From: a virus
Direction: 5' to 3' (one strand)
Virus record (IMG/VR): IMGVR_UViG_3300031463_000001
Location: 1-64,000 of that record
DNA length: 64,000 nt
The first letter of the stretch is position 1; each line of letters starts with the position of its first letter. The translations under genes and the position numbers were made by a program. This document shows positions 48,224 through 56,895 of this stretch, piece by piece. The notes under the pieces were generated by a model. It saw only the letters and a list, made by a program, of their open reading frames with translations. It was not told the origin of the DNA and did not search any database.

Positions 48224-51048
48224 TTAACTTCCTCAAAACTTATAGGTCTTTCTATTTTACCTGACTTACTATTTAAACTAAAAGGACATCTTATACTTCC
48301 ACCTTGATGATATGTGCTAACATCTAATCTTAAATAATCTTCACTAGGAACAATTCCTGTAGTGGTTTTATCATATTTAGATACAATTTCATTATCCAAC
48401 AAATCTCTTAACTTTTTTCTAGTGGTAGTTATATTTTGAGGATTTTTAAAAAATATAAATAGATGATAACCTCTTCCACCAGTTTCAAATAGTTCAGTTT
48501 TAGATACTTCAAAGTTTTTCTTTATTAAATTATCTACATCTTTTATTATTTTTTTTAAATCTTTTCTATCATATTCAGAATGTACATCAAAATCTATCCA
48601 AGCTAGATTAGAGACTTTATCAGATAAAACTAAATGAAATTCCACTATTCTACCCGTATTTAATCTATCAAAATCCTCTTCAGTTTCAATTTTAAGAGGT
48701 TGATGTGTTTTGGAATCATTTTTCATAATTATAACATTTTCATTTGGTTTTAACCACAACATTGTATTAAAACCTTTTAAATATTTAAGAAGTTTAGATT
48801 TATTTGTGTTGTAGTAATTCCATATATCTTGTTCAGTCCATTTAGGTTTTTCAATAATTATAGTATCAGGATGAACGGGTTGGTAGGATTTTTTGAATAA
48901 AGAAATTTTTAGATGTGTGTTAACAACTAGATTGGGATTATTTTCATCTCCCCACTGATGTATAAAATCATTAACATACTCATATCTTCCTTCTTTAGAA
49001 TAATAATTTAAAATTTGATTTTTTGAATCATTATCATCTATTTTCCAATCTGTGATAGTTTCTCCCGCTTCCATATAATCACCCTCTTTTATTAATCTTT
49101 TTACTATTAATTTTTTTAAATCATCATCTAAATATTGTGGATATTTATTTTCGATTAATCTTATTAAATTACTAACATATATAGAAGGATTAGAAACAAA
49201 AGAAATAATTTCTTCTTTAGAAAAAGTAGGAGCTAATTCAGGCCATTTTTCAATATATCTTACCCAATCTTCGATATCATTTATTTCTTTAAATTTATTT
49301 AACACAAATTGTTTTAATTCCAAATTTTTTACTTTAAAAGTATTAATTAAATCAGCTAATTTTTCCCAATTTTCTTCTTTTATAAATCTTTCAATTTCTT
49401 CTTTAACTAATGTTTCTTCTGAAATATTATCTAATTTTGATTTATACTTAATATAAAGAGTATATGATTTTTTTCTAAGTTGTTCTAAACCCTTTTCTTT
49501 TAGTTCAGGGGTTAAAAAATCGAATCCCCAATTTTTTTCGATTTCTTCAATCCACCAATCTAAACTGTTTCTATTTATTAACATCTCAACTATTTTTCTT
49601 TTTAAGTCATCAGAAATTGATGGAAATCTTTTAATTATCTCTCCAAGATACCCTTGTTGTAACAATTTTTCTACAGTTGGTTTTTCAATCTTTATATTAA
49701 GAGTTTCTAAAATTTGGGGATGATCTTCAAAAAGATCTATATTTTCTTCTACATATTTTTTTAAATTATTTTTAGACTCTTCAGTTAATTTATCTTTATA
49801 TTTTAAAATTTCTTTTATAAAAGCAGATTGTAAATCGGAATTTCTTTCCATTTTATCTAATGATTTAATTGCTGAATTAAGATATTCATAATATTGATCT
49901 TTTGTACTTTGTTTAGCTACTGTTTTCCAATATTCAAATGCTGAAATTGGATTAGATTTAATTTCATCTATAATTTGTTCTTTTAATTTAGGATCTAAAT
50001 TAGTTTTTTCAAAGGTACTTTTATTTATTATATACCCAATTAAATTTAAAAAACTTCCTTTATTTAAAGGTGTTCCGCCTCCTCTAATTACTACAAAATC
50101 ATTAGGAAGACTTAAAACATAATCTATTAAAACTTGTTCGTTTAATTTATCTTTTATTAAATCCAGATAATTAAAAAATAAATCCCATTCTATAGGTGTT
50201 AATACTTTATCTTTTATTTCAATATGATTATATATTTTGTTTAATTTTTCAATTAAATCTTCTTTACTCATTTCTTTTTGTTCTTTAATAGGATACTTAA
50301 AAATAGGTTGCCATTCTTTTAATACCCCATAATCTTTGTCTAAGATAAAGATCGTACTATCAGATAATGATTTATTTAATGTACTATTTACTCCATCTTC
50401 TCCTCCAATAGCAAAAAGAGGAACTCCATTTTTAAAAATAAACCAAAATCCAATTTCTTTAGTTTTTGGATTTTCCCAATATTGCTGAGCATAATTTAAA
50501 TTATTAATACACCACATATTGTATCCCTTATTAGCTAATTCGATTATTCCTTCAGAAGATAATGCTTTATAGAGAACATATTGATCTCCTTCTATGTTTT
50601 TAGTATCTACTACTTCATAATTTATTTTTTCTTTTTCGGATGAGAAATTTAAAATTTCATCAATATCTTTTCTCTTTAAAAGTGAAGGATATTTGGTAAA
50701 CTTTTCTTTTAATTCATCTAATTTATCACTAATCTTATCATAATTAGTAAACAATAATTTAAACATATTTACTATATCAAAATCTTTAAGAGGAGAAATA
50801 GGTTGAGTTTCTATTTCTTTTACATTAATATCCAACCATTCTTCTCCTTTACGCTTATGGATATATTTTTCTTTTATAGTATCTAAATCTTTCTCTACCC
50901 TCAAATATGGAGAAAGAACATACACAATATCTAAAAATTTTTGGGTATAAGAGGGATTACCTAAAAACTCTTTTACATTAAATAATTCTTTTAACTTTCC
51001 AGCAATTTTAAAAATAGGTAACCAATCTTTTATGTCAAATTTATGCAT
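48220..51048 (-). CDS. Archaeo-eukaryotic-type primase-polymerase with long N-terminal region (942 aa)
   Basis: The last 130 residues carry the hallmarks of archaeo-eukaryotic primase catalytic cores: WIDFDVH (817-823) with the D-x-D metal motif, FETGGRGYHLF (854-864) with the G-G-R-G-x-H signature, and a final R-C-P-F-S-L-N-S-K-S-G (920-930), as in LigD-type polymerases. The preceding 680 residues are helical, with a part (residues about 170-240) built of GYNMWCINNLNYAQQYW and WFIFKNGVPLFAIGG that I cannot place. A helical repeat zone fills residues 400-750. Near the N-terminus FNVKEFLGNP resembles the LLKDP tag. Probably makes primers for phage replication. Confidence 0.65.
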   Translation of the reverse strand: MHKFDIKDWLPIFKIAGKLKELFNVKEFLGNPSYTQKFLDIVYVLSPYLRVEKDLDTIKEKYIHKRKGEEWLDINVKEIETQPISPLKDFDIVNMFKLLFTNYDKISDKLDELKEKFTKYPSLLKRKDIDEILNFSSEKEKINYEVVDTKNIEGDQYVLYKALSSEGIIELANKGYNMWCINNLNYAQQYWENPKTKEIGFWFIFKNGVPLFAIGGEDGVNSTLNKSLSDSTIFILDKDYGVLKEWQPIFKYPIKEQKEMSKEDLIEKLNKIYNHIEIKDKVLTPIEWDLFFNYLDLIKDKLNEQVLIDYVLSLPNDFVVIRGGGTPLNKGSFLNLIGYIINKSTFEKTNLDPKLKEQIIDEIKSNPISAFEYWKTVAKQSTKDQYYEYLNSAIKSLDKMERNSDLQSAFIKEILKYKDKLTEESKNNLKKYVEENIDLFEDHPQILETLNIKIEKPTVEKLLQQGYLGEIIKRFPSISDDLKRKIVEMLINRNSLDWWIEEIEKNWGFDFLTPELKEKGLEQLRKKSYTLYIKYKSKLDNISEETLVKEEIERFIKEENWEKLADLINTFKVKNLELKQFVLNKFKEINDIEDWVRYIEKWPELAPTFSKEEIISFVSNPSIYVSNLIRLIENKYPQYLDDDLKKLIVKRLIKEGDYMEAGETITDWKIDDNDSKNQILNYYSKEGRYEYVNDFIHQWGDENNPNLVVNTHLKISLFKKSYQPVHPDTIIIEKPKWTEQDIWNYYNTNKSKLLKYLKGFNTMLWLKPNENVIIMKNDSKTHQPLKIETEEDFDRLNTGRIVEFHLVLSDKVSNLAWIDFDVHSEYDRKDLKKIIKDVDNLIKKNFEVSKTELFETGGRGYHLFIFFKNPQNITTTRKKLRDLLDNEIVSKYDKTTTGIVPSEDYLRLDVSTYHQGGSIRCPFSLNSKSGKIERPISFEEVK

Positions 51049-51057
51049 GAATTTTTC

Positions 51058-51528
51058 TTATTTTAAAATTTGATCAACTTTTGAAGCTTCCTCTTCTCCT
51101 TTCTTTTTCTTAGTATAATCAACAATTTCTTTCTTTTCTTCTTCATTTAAATTCCATCTCTTTATCAAATCTTTAAACACTGATACAAAATTCACATCAA
51201 TCATTTTCTTTATAATGGAGATTATATAAAATCTATCTTTAATATCACTTATATGTGGGTTATCTTCAAGTTGTCTAATTTTTTCTAAATCCATATTTTT
51301 AAGTGCCTTTATGAACATCATATATTTTGAATCATCTGTTAGAGTTTTTTCCCACGCTTCAGTTAAGGTTTCCTCTAATTCTTTTTCAGTTTTTTGGGTT
51401 CTTTCAAGTACTTCTTCTCCATATGCTTCAACATCTTCCCATTTATAACTCTTTAATATTAAAGGATTTTTTAATATTTCTCCAATATTTATCTTACCTT
51501 CTTTTATCAACTTTATAAGTTTTTTCAT
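51058..51528 (-). CDS. Helical protein with an internal tag-like motif (156 aa)
   Basis: The start has a strong Shine-Dalgarno (AAGGAGG). The first 25 residues read as LIKLIKEGKINIGEILKNPLI; the I-x-I-x-x-I-L-K-N-P element corresponds to the N-terminal tag of the neighbours, here shifted by 12 residues. The rest is helical and charged with a Glu/Lys-rich C-terminus. No domain recognised. Lies between the primase and the three 190-residue paralogues. Confidence 0.6.
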   Translation of the reverse strand: MKKLIKLIKEGKINIGEILKNPLILKSYKWEDVEAYGEEVLERTQKTEKELEETLTEAWEKTLTDDSKYMMFIKALKNMDLEKIRQLEDNPHISDIKDRFYIISIIKKMIDVNFVSVFKDLIKRWNLNEEEKKEIVDYTKKKKGEEEASKVDQILK

Positions 51529-51538
51529 TTATTCCTCC

Positions 51539-52117
51539 TTAAATTAATTTTTTCAAATTTTCTTTAAGCATATCTACATATTCGTTATACAAAGAATCAA
51601 GATCCGATTCTAATTCCTTTTTCATTATTTCTTGCTTTACTTCGTTTTTATTAAACATTTTTAAAGCATATTTTAGGTCTTCCAATATACTCCTTAATTC
51701 ATTAATTTTTTTCTCAATAGGAACTTTTTCCTCTAGCAAGCTATCCCAATATTCATTTAAATTTATCAAATCTTTTACTACTTCTTCATTACTTAAGTTA
51801 AACTTTAATTCAAACTTTGTATAATCAATAAAATCATCTGATTTAACTATTTCAAAATTTTTCCTTATTAATTTATCAACTTTGTCCCAATAATCTGGCA
51901 TAATCTCAATATCCCACCTATCGAAAAACCTTTCTAATTTTTTTTCTCCTATCTTTTCAATTGTTTCATTATCAATATCTATAGTTGGTTTATAAACATC
52001 AATTTCAAAAATTTCATCATCTTTACTACTCCAACTTTCATCAACTTCTTTAATTTTGTCTTTTACTTTAACTATATCAGCTAATTCAGGATATTTTAAT
52101 AAATCAGATATATTCAT
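51539..52117 (-). CDS. Tagged helical protein, family of about 190 residues, member 1
   Basis: Starts MNISDLLKYPELADIVKVKDKIKE, the tag with Tyr in place of Asp. Then an acidic segment with repeated I-D-x-Y-x-P and IDIDNETIEK, a helical middle, and a long C-terminal coiled coil (LRSILEDLKYALKMFNK, YNEYVDMLKENLKKLI). Related in layout to the proteins at 52117 and 54278: tag, I-D-V or L-D-I strand with P-x-I, then two helical segments and a closing M-L-K-E-x-L-K. No similarity to known families seen. Confidence 0.65.
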   Translation of the reverse strand: MNISDLLKYPELADIVKVKDKIKEVDESWSSKDDEIFEIDVYKPTIDIDNETIEKIGEKKLERFFDRWDIEIMPDYWDKVDKLIRKNFEIVKSDDFIDYTKFELKFNLSNEEVVKDLINLNEYWDSLLEEKVPIEKKINELRSILEDLKYALKMFNKNEVKQEIMKKELESDLDSLYNEYVDMLKENLKKLI

Positions 52118-52689
52118 TAGGTTAACTCCTTAATTATTTTATCCCACATTTTTCTATATTTTACATATAGAGGAGGTAATTGGGGTCTAAGTAATTCTTG
52201 ACTATTCTCCCTTATTTGTTTATTTATTTCAAAATTATTTAAATCATGTTTAGCATTAACATTCCATCCCGAATATGTATCTTTTAAATCTTCTATTGGT
52301 CGATCACTCTTTAAAAGAAATTCAATTTCTTTTATTTCATTTTTAAAATTTTTCATAATTTCTTTATTACTTATACTAATAGGCTTAGCTTTAAGGATAA
52401 GTTTATCCTCACTTGGTCTAAATTCATAAATATCAAGATCATATGCTTCGACTACTTCGCTTACTTCATCCAAGTATTTTTTACGAGTCTCATTATATAA
52501 TTTGTGTAATTGTTCCCATTTTTCTTCATTATCAAATAATTCATGTTCAAGTTTTTGAGGAATTACTAAATCATCTATTGTAAAAACAGATATTTCTGAT
52601 TCGGGATTATTTAGGATATCTTTAATTTTATTGTAGGTAACTAACACATCACCTAAAAAAGGATATTTTAATAAATCAGATATTTTCAT
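52117..52689 (-). CDS. Tagged helical protein, family of about 190 residues, member 2
   Basis: Tag variant MKISDLLKYPFLGDVLVTYNKIKDIL. Shares with its relatives a conserved acidic I-D-D-L-V-I-P strand, an EVSEVVEAYDLDIYEFRPSEDKLILKAKP stretch and a C-terminal helix with K-Y-R-K-M-W-D-K-I-I-K-E-L. It begins inside the ligase gene end (four-base overlap) and the last bases overlap the next gene by one, so they are made together. Confidence 0.65.
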   Translation of the reverse strand: MKISDLLKYPFLGDVLVTYNKIKDILNNPESEISVFTIDDLVIPQKLEHELFDNEEKWEQLHKLYNETRKKYLDEVSEVVEAYDLDIYEFRPSEDKLILKAKPISISNKEIMKNFKNEIKEIEFLLKSDRPIEDLKDTYSGWNVNAKHDLNNFEINKQIRENSQELLRPQLPPLYVKYRKMWDKIIKELT

Positions 52690-54281
52690 GGTTCTAACAC
52701 ATCCAGAAATTTATTTATCAAATCTATTTGAGAAGGAGTAAAAATCCATCTTTTTCCATTTTGTTTTTCAAACCACGATCTTGCAGTATTACCTAATACA
52801 TCTGCAGTAGCTTTCCAATCAGCCACCATTTCCAAAATATATTCATTTGGCATTCTAGAGGCATCTACTTTTTGGGTTGCATTATCTGGATCTTCACCTA
52901 CTATTTCTACTTTATCACACCAATATTCTGGATGATGTTTACTATTTTTAATGTGATGGAATAAAACTTGTTTTTCATTTTCTTTTAAAGGTTCTTTAAT
53001 CTTGTTGAACTTTTTGTAGGTTAAATCAATATAAGGAGTTCTTTCAGGTTCTTTCATTTTCAATTCATCATGTTTTTCTACATTTTTTAATGCGTCTGAA
53101 TATTGAGGAAACGCTTTAACTAATTTTTTAACATTATTTTTTACTCTATTAACATGGTTAGCTATATGGGCTTGATATTCTTTTTCTTTATCATTCCAAA
53201 AAGGATCTTTTAATAAAGCTTTAATTTCTATTTTATTATTTTTAACTAAATTCAAAAGGTTAGCTTCTTTTGATATTTCATTCCAATTAGGTATTTGTTC
53301 TAATCTTAAATCAGTAGGATCAATTCTTTTATCTGGTCTAATCCTAACAAAAGTAGGTATCCTTAAAGCTATTCCTGTATCTTCTCCTAAATATTCTAAT
53401 GTTTTTTCATCATAAACAGGTACATCTTTTACAAAATAACTTATTGCTTCAACCTCTATTACATATTTAGGTTTAACAAATATTCTATCTTTTTCTTGAT
53501 ATAATTTATCTTGTTGAGATATTTTTAACCATTCTTCTTTTTCTTTTTGATCTAACCCACCCACATTTCCTGCATATCTAAACTTATTTTCTTTATCCAT
53601 AAACGCTAAACCCAAAGAACCTACCATTTCTGGATGCTCCTTACTTTTCTCTATAAATATTACACCTAAATCAAATGTTAAAGTTGGTTTACATTTATAA
53701 ATATTCTTATCTGTATAAATAACAGCTCCTTCGTATTTTTTAGTTATAACTAAATTCCAATCATTAGTGTAATCTTTCATTTCAATAATGGGATGAACTA
53801 ATTTTCCACTTTCAAAAATTTTTCTAACTTTTATTATTCCATCTTCAACTTTTTCATCATCTAAATGTAATACATCTAAAACATAAAATCTAATTTTGGT
53901 TTCATCATTTGGAGAAGGTTTATTAACAAGGTGGAGTGTTTTATTAAAAGGAAGCATATATCCTTGATTGTCAGAAGCATATAATTCACCTACAATTAAA
54001 GCAAATGTTATGGGGTGGGATTCTAAAATTTGACGGATCTCTTTAAGTACAGGTAAATCTTTTCTAATTATTCCATTTTGGGTAATGAAATAGGGATCGT
54101 CTCCATATTTATAAACCAAAAGATTTAAAATTCCGTCTATCTTAAAAGTTATATATTTAACATTTTCTTTTTTTATTATCTTATCAATATCCTCGAAATT
54201 AATGGTTTTCATACTTTTCTCTTCTTTCCATTTTTGTAATATTGGTAAAAATTTATTTTGTTTGTCTATTTTTTTAATCAT
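52686..54281 (-). CDS. ATP-dependent DNA ligase fused to an HD/DUF5662-like domain
   Basis: Residues 25-320 form the nucleotidyltransferase and OB region of ATP-dependent DNA ligases: KIDG motif I (47-50), GELYA (98-102), Y-E-G-A-V-I (183-188) and K-C-K-P (196-199). Ligases of this type seal nicks in replication and repair. Residues 364-530 are a separate HD-like domain with H372, H376, E402-K-H-D-E (HD at 404-405), H442-H, and S-K-H-H-P-E-Y-W (447-454), the pattern of DUF5662. At the junction stands KIEIKALLKDPFW (350-362), the LLKDP tag seen at the N-termini of neighbours. Ribosome binding site AAAGGAAA. Confidence 0.7.
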   Translation of the reverse strand: MIKKIDKQNKFLPILQKWKEEKSMKTINFEDIDKIIKKENVKYITFKIDGILNLLVYKYGDDPYFITQNGIIRKDLPVLKEIRQILESHPITFALIVGELYASDNQGYMLPFNKTLHLVNKPSPNDETKIRFYVLDVLHLDDEKVEDGIIKVRKIFESGKLVHPIIEMKDYTNDWNLVITKKYEGAVIYTDKNIYKCKPTLTFDLGVIFIEKSKEHPEMVGSLGLAFMDKENKFRYAGNVGGLDQKEKEEWLKISQQDKLYQEKDRIFVKPKYVIEVEAISYFVKDVPVYDEKTLEYLGEDTGIALRIPTFVRIRPDKRIDPTDLRLEQIPNWNEISKEANLLNLVKNNKIEIKALLKDPFWNDKEKEYQAHIANHVNRVKNNVKKLVKAFPQYSDALKNVEKHDELKMKEPERTPYIDLTYKKFNKIKEPLKENEKQVLFHHIKNSKHHPEYWCDKVEIVGEDPDNATQKVDASRMPNEYILEMVADWKATADVLGNTARSWFEKQNGKRWIFTPSQIDLINKFLDVLEP

Positions 54282-54844
54282 TTTCCTTTATTTTTGATTA
54301 TGTCCTTTAATGTTTCTTTTAACATTTCTTCATAATCAGATTTAATTTTTTTAATTTCTTTTTCTATTTCTTTAATAGCATCCTCATTTTCTTTTTCAGT
54401 TTCTTCCAAAATTTTCAAGGATTCCTCTAAACTTTTCCCATATTCAACTATAGCTGAAATATTTTCTTCTATATTTTTTTCTTTAAACAAAATGTTTAAC
54501 TCAAACAAATCATCATGCATACTTTCTAAAATACTTCGTAAACTTTGTTTTGGAATTAACTTAAAAGAGGAAACACTCCACTGATCTTTTAAATCAAAAT
54601 TTTTCTCTATGATTTTAGTAGCATTCTTATAAAAATTAGTCATTAAATATTCATATTGATCATAAAGAGGTTTCAAATCTTCGTCTGAAAGAAAATCAGG
54701 AATTTTTATTTTAGGTTCTTCTATATCAAGTTCATAATTATCTATTTCTTCTAATTCATAAAGTTGAGTAACTTTTTTTGCATTATTATAAACTTTAATG
54801 ACATCCACTAATTGAGGATATTTTAATAAATCTGAAATGTCCAT
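54278..54844 (-). CDS. Tagged helical protein, family of about 190 residues, member 3
   Basis: Begins MDISDLLKYPQLVDVIKVYNNAKK. The middle has E-L-D-I-E-E-P-K-I-K-I-P, and the second half is an Ile/Glu/Lys-rich coiled coil (LKILEETEKENEDAIKEIEKEI). It precedes the ligase gene in the operon and overlaps it by four bases. There is no Shine-Dalgarno; instead a 12-base hairpin stands immediately upstream of the ATG. See the finding on this hairpin. Confidence 0.65.
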   Translation of the reverse strand: MDISDLLKYPQLVDVIKVYNNAKKVTQLYELEEIDNYELDIEEPKIKIPDFLSDEDLKPLYDQYEYLMTNFYKNATKIIEKNFDLKDQWSVSSFKLIPKQSLRSILESMHDDLFELNILFKEKNIEENISAIVEYGKSLEESLKILEETEKENEDAIKEIEKEIKKIKSDYEEMLKETLKDIIKNKGK

Positions 54845-54854
54845 CTTTGTAAGG

Positions 54855-54890
54855 GATCTAGGGAGAATATTTTTTGTGTCTCCCTAGATC
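54855..54890 (-). promoter_or_regulatory. Strong hairpin just upstream of the tagged gene at 54844
   Basis: A perfect 12-base stem (GATCTAGGGAGA with its complement TCTCCCTAGATC) and 12-base loop. On the minus strand it is not followed by a T-run, so it is not a plain terminator. It lies ten bases before the ATG and could block or position ribosomes, act as an RNA processing site or bind a protein. It falls between the stop of the ChaB-like gene and the start of the 54844 gene. Confidence 0.55.
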
Positions 54891-54900
54891 TATTTTTGGG

Positions 54901-55236
54901 TTAATCTTTTCTTACCCATTTACCATCTTCGGTTTTCTTGTATTGTTCTTTTACAGCACTCCATGCAGCTCGAGCAGCATATTCATCACTTTTTCCATAT
55001 TCTTTACTAGAGTTAAAAACTCCCATCCAAATATCTTGGGCATGCACAGGAAGTTCATCAATCATCTTTCTAATTTTTTCTCTACTTGATTTAGGTCTTT
55101 CTCTAAGTTCCTCTGCAACCTCTTCTTTAGTACTTTCAGTAGCAGCCTTAATAACTCTAGCAAGTTGAGTTTCATCTAACGAAGCCAACCATTCGTTTAA
55201 TTTGGTTGGATTATTTAGCAACGATTTGATATCCAT
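54901..55236 (-). CDS. ChaB-like protein with an N-terminal tag
   Basis: From residue 60 the protein reads LPVHAQDIWMGVFNSS and AARAAWSAVKEQYKK with a final GKWVRKD, the defining pattern of ChaB proteins (L-P-x-H-A-Q-D-I and A-x-R-x-A-W-x-A-V-K). ChaB is a small protein associated with cation transport control in E. coli and is also found in phages, with unclear role. Here an additional 55-residue N-terminus begins MDIKSLLNNPTKL, the tag in a weaker form, and a helical ATESTKEEVAEELRE segment. Good ribosome binding site AATGGAGGT. Confidence 0.75.
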   Translation of the reverse strand: MDIKSLLNNPTKLNEWLASLDETQLARVIKAATESTKEEVAEELRERPKSSREKIRKMIDELPVHAQDIWMGVFNSSKEYGKSDEYAARAAWSAVKEQYKKTEDGKWVRKD

Positions 55237-55246
55237 TTTACCTCCA

Positions 55247-55651
55247 TTAATCTTTTATCTTTTTCAATAAAGCTTCAATCACTTTTTTAATTTCGTAAGC
55301 GGGATAACTCTTTAAAAACCATTCCAACTTTTCTCTTTTAGCTAAAAATTCAATATATTCAGTTATAATATCTTCATCTCCACTTTCTAATATAGCTTTT
55401 TCTCCTTTAATAAATCTATTTCTTAGTGTCCATTGAGCATATTCTAATGACATTTTAGCATCGGTGGCAATAATATCTTCTACTTCAGGAACAGGGTATT
55501 TACTTCTATAATAAACGTATTCAGAAATTATATCCTTATTTCGGGTATATTTTAGTAGTTCAGAGGCGGTATATTCATCATCTTCATCAAGAGCCCTCTT
55601 AATTCTACCTTCTAATCCACCTGGTTCTTTTAATAAATCAGAAACATCCAT
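55247..55651 (-). CDS. Tagged 26-residue-repeat protein, single unit (minus strand)
   Basis: The ATG at 55651 gives MDVSDLLKEPGG as the start, in line with the family; an in-frame ATG 17 codons earlier would add a stretch with no match. The N-cap is diverged (ASELLKYTRNKDIISEY), followed by one unit EDIIATDAKMSLEYAQWTLRNRFIKG and an EKAI-type cap ending in KLEWFLKSYPAYE. The unit carries the terminal-type ending N-R-F-I-K-G, consistent with a single, terminal unit. A distant, minimal member outside the main operon. Confidence 0.7.
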   Translation of the reverse strand: MDVSDLLKEPGGLEGRIKRALDEDDEYTASELLKYTRNKDIISEYVYYRSKYPVPEVEDIIATDAKMSLEYAQWTLRNRFIKGEKAILESGDEDIITEYIEFLAKREKLEWFLKSYPAYEIKKVIEALLKKIKD

Positions 55652-55689
55652 ATAAGTATCCCTATAAATAAATCGATTTTGATAATCAA

Positions 55690-56055
55690 TTATTTTATCC
55701 AATTTAATTGAACCAAATCAATTTTCTTTAAAAAATACTTTTTTGTATCCTCTCCATAAACAATCACTATTATATACATTTTCTTTTTAGATAATCTTAT
55801 AAAGATTCGTTTCACATTTCCATTTTTCATTATTCTAATAGGGTAAGATACAAATTCAAAAAAGAAATTAAACAATATTTTTATTGCATCATTATGATCA
55901 ACTTCTCGTCTTAAATTATGTTTATTCAATATTGAAAACAAAATATTTAATCTTTTTAAAGCAAACAAATGATGTTTATAGAAGAAATATTTTACAATCC
56001 TACTAATCAATTCGTGACTATTTGGTCGAATTATCCGAAAGTTTTTCGGATTCAT
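55690..56055 (-). CDS. Hypothetical basic protein (121 aa)
   Basis: Rich in Lys, Arg, Phe and Ile, with a hydrophobic helix (AIKILFNFFFEFVSYPIRIM) and a possible strand series (RIFIRLSKKKMYIIVIVYG). Good ribosome binding site (AAGGAGA). Ends 38 bases before the single-unit repeat gene. No domain recognised; the hydrophobic core might be membrane-peripheral. Confidence 0.55.
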   Translation of the reverse strand: MNPKNFRIIRPNSHELISRIVKYFFYKHHLFALKRLNILFSILNKHNLRREVDHNDAIKILFNFFFEFVSYPIRIMKNGNVKRIFIRLSKKKMYIIVIVYGEDTKKYFLKKIDLVQLNWIK

Positions 56056-56260
56056 TATTATTCTCCTTTTCTTTTTCTACAAGATTAACTTCGCTCTCTT
56101 TCATTTTATTAAGATAAAAATATTTCCATGCGATTCCATTTGCTACACATTTTCCACAATACCATCTTTTTACATTCAAGGGAGCTTCTTTTTCGGAATC
56201 ACAACCAGGAACGCAACATTTGATTGTCTTATATTCTCTTTCGATTTTATTATGTTTCAT
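56018..56260 (-). CDS. Small zinc-finger protein (80 aa)
   Basis: Cys-Cys-x3-Cys (KCCVPGCDS) and Cys-x2-Cys (YCGKCVANG) in the first half form a probable zinc ribbon; the second half is charged and probably disordered (EKEKENNNESEKL). Strong Shine-Dalgarno AAGGAGGT. Overlaps the next gene by 38 bases. A nucleic acid or host-factor binding role is possible, without direct evidence. Confidence 0.6.
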   Translation of the reverse strand: MKHNKIEREYKTIKCCVPGCDSEKEAPLNVKRWYCGKCVANGIAWKYFYLNKMKESEVNLVEKEKENNNESEKLSDNSTK

Positions 56261-56275
56261 CGTCTACCTCCTTTT

Positions 56276-56884
56276 TTAATCCTTTTTAGTTGAATTAAAT
56301 TCGATATCAAAAAGTAATTTTTCAGTAGTAGATAATTCGGGTAAATTCCAACCTAATAAAATCATTCCATCATTTTTAACCTCAGCCAATTTAGTCTCCT
56401 CTATTTTTCGTTTATCAAAAGGTAAAGTTATGATATGAACTCCCTTTGGAGTATAATATTCTCCTAAAACCTTTATATTTTCATTTTGGATTATTTCCTT
56501 AACTTTAAACACATTTTTATACTCATCTATATCTATTAAATATTTTTTATCGTCTTTATCTCTAGATTCAGGTTTCATTAAGGCAGAAATAAAATTACCT
56601 TCTATCTTAAAATAAAAGATATCTCTTTGAGTATTAATATGTCTTAACCTTTCTGCCTCTAATTGAGCCATTTTGAAGTGATGAATTGCTTTAGTCATAT
56701 TTCTTTTTATTAATGTTGAATATATCCTATATCCAGGTTTTAGATTAGCCATTTCATATCTAACCACATTAATGAATTGTTCCCTATGTCTAGAAATAAT
56801 ATGTCGTTTATTTTTATCTCTATCAGTTATCATTATTACTCTTACACCATCAGAAAACTTATCTACTAAAAATTCGTTAAACAT
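56276..56884 (-). CDS. Conserved phage protein with a T-P-x-G-x-H-I-I-T motif (202 aa)
   Basis: Contains KYLIDIDEYKNVF, then KVLGEYYTPKGVHIITLPFDKRK; this arrangement (I-D-x-D ... T-P-x-G-x-H-I-I-T-x-P-F-D) resembles a recurrent uncharacterised protein of large phages and loosely recalls primase-like palm domains (acidic pair followed by G-x-H). I cannot assign an activity. The beginning (FSDGVRVIMITDRDKNKRHIISRHREQF) is beta-alpha. Strong ribosome binding site AAAGGGAGGGG. Confidence 0.55.
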   Translation of the reverse strand: MFNEFLVDKFSDGVRVIMITDRDKNKRHIISRHREQFINVVRYEMANLKPGYRIYSTLIKRNMTKAIHHFKMAQLEAERLRHINTQRDIFYFKIEGNFISALMKPESRDKDDKKYLIDIDEYKNVFKVKEIIQNENIKVLGEYYTPKGVHIITLPFDKRKIEETKLAEVKNDGMILLGWNLPELSTTEKLLFDIEFNSTKKD

Positions 56885-56895
56885 TTCCCCTCCCT

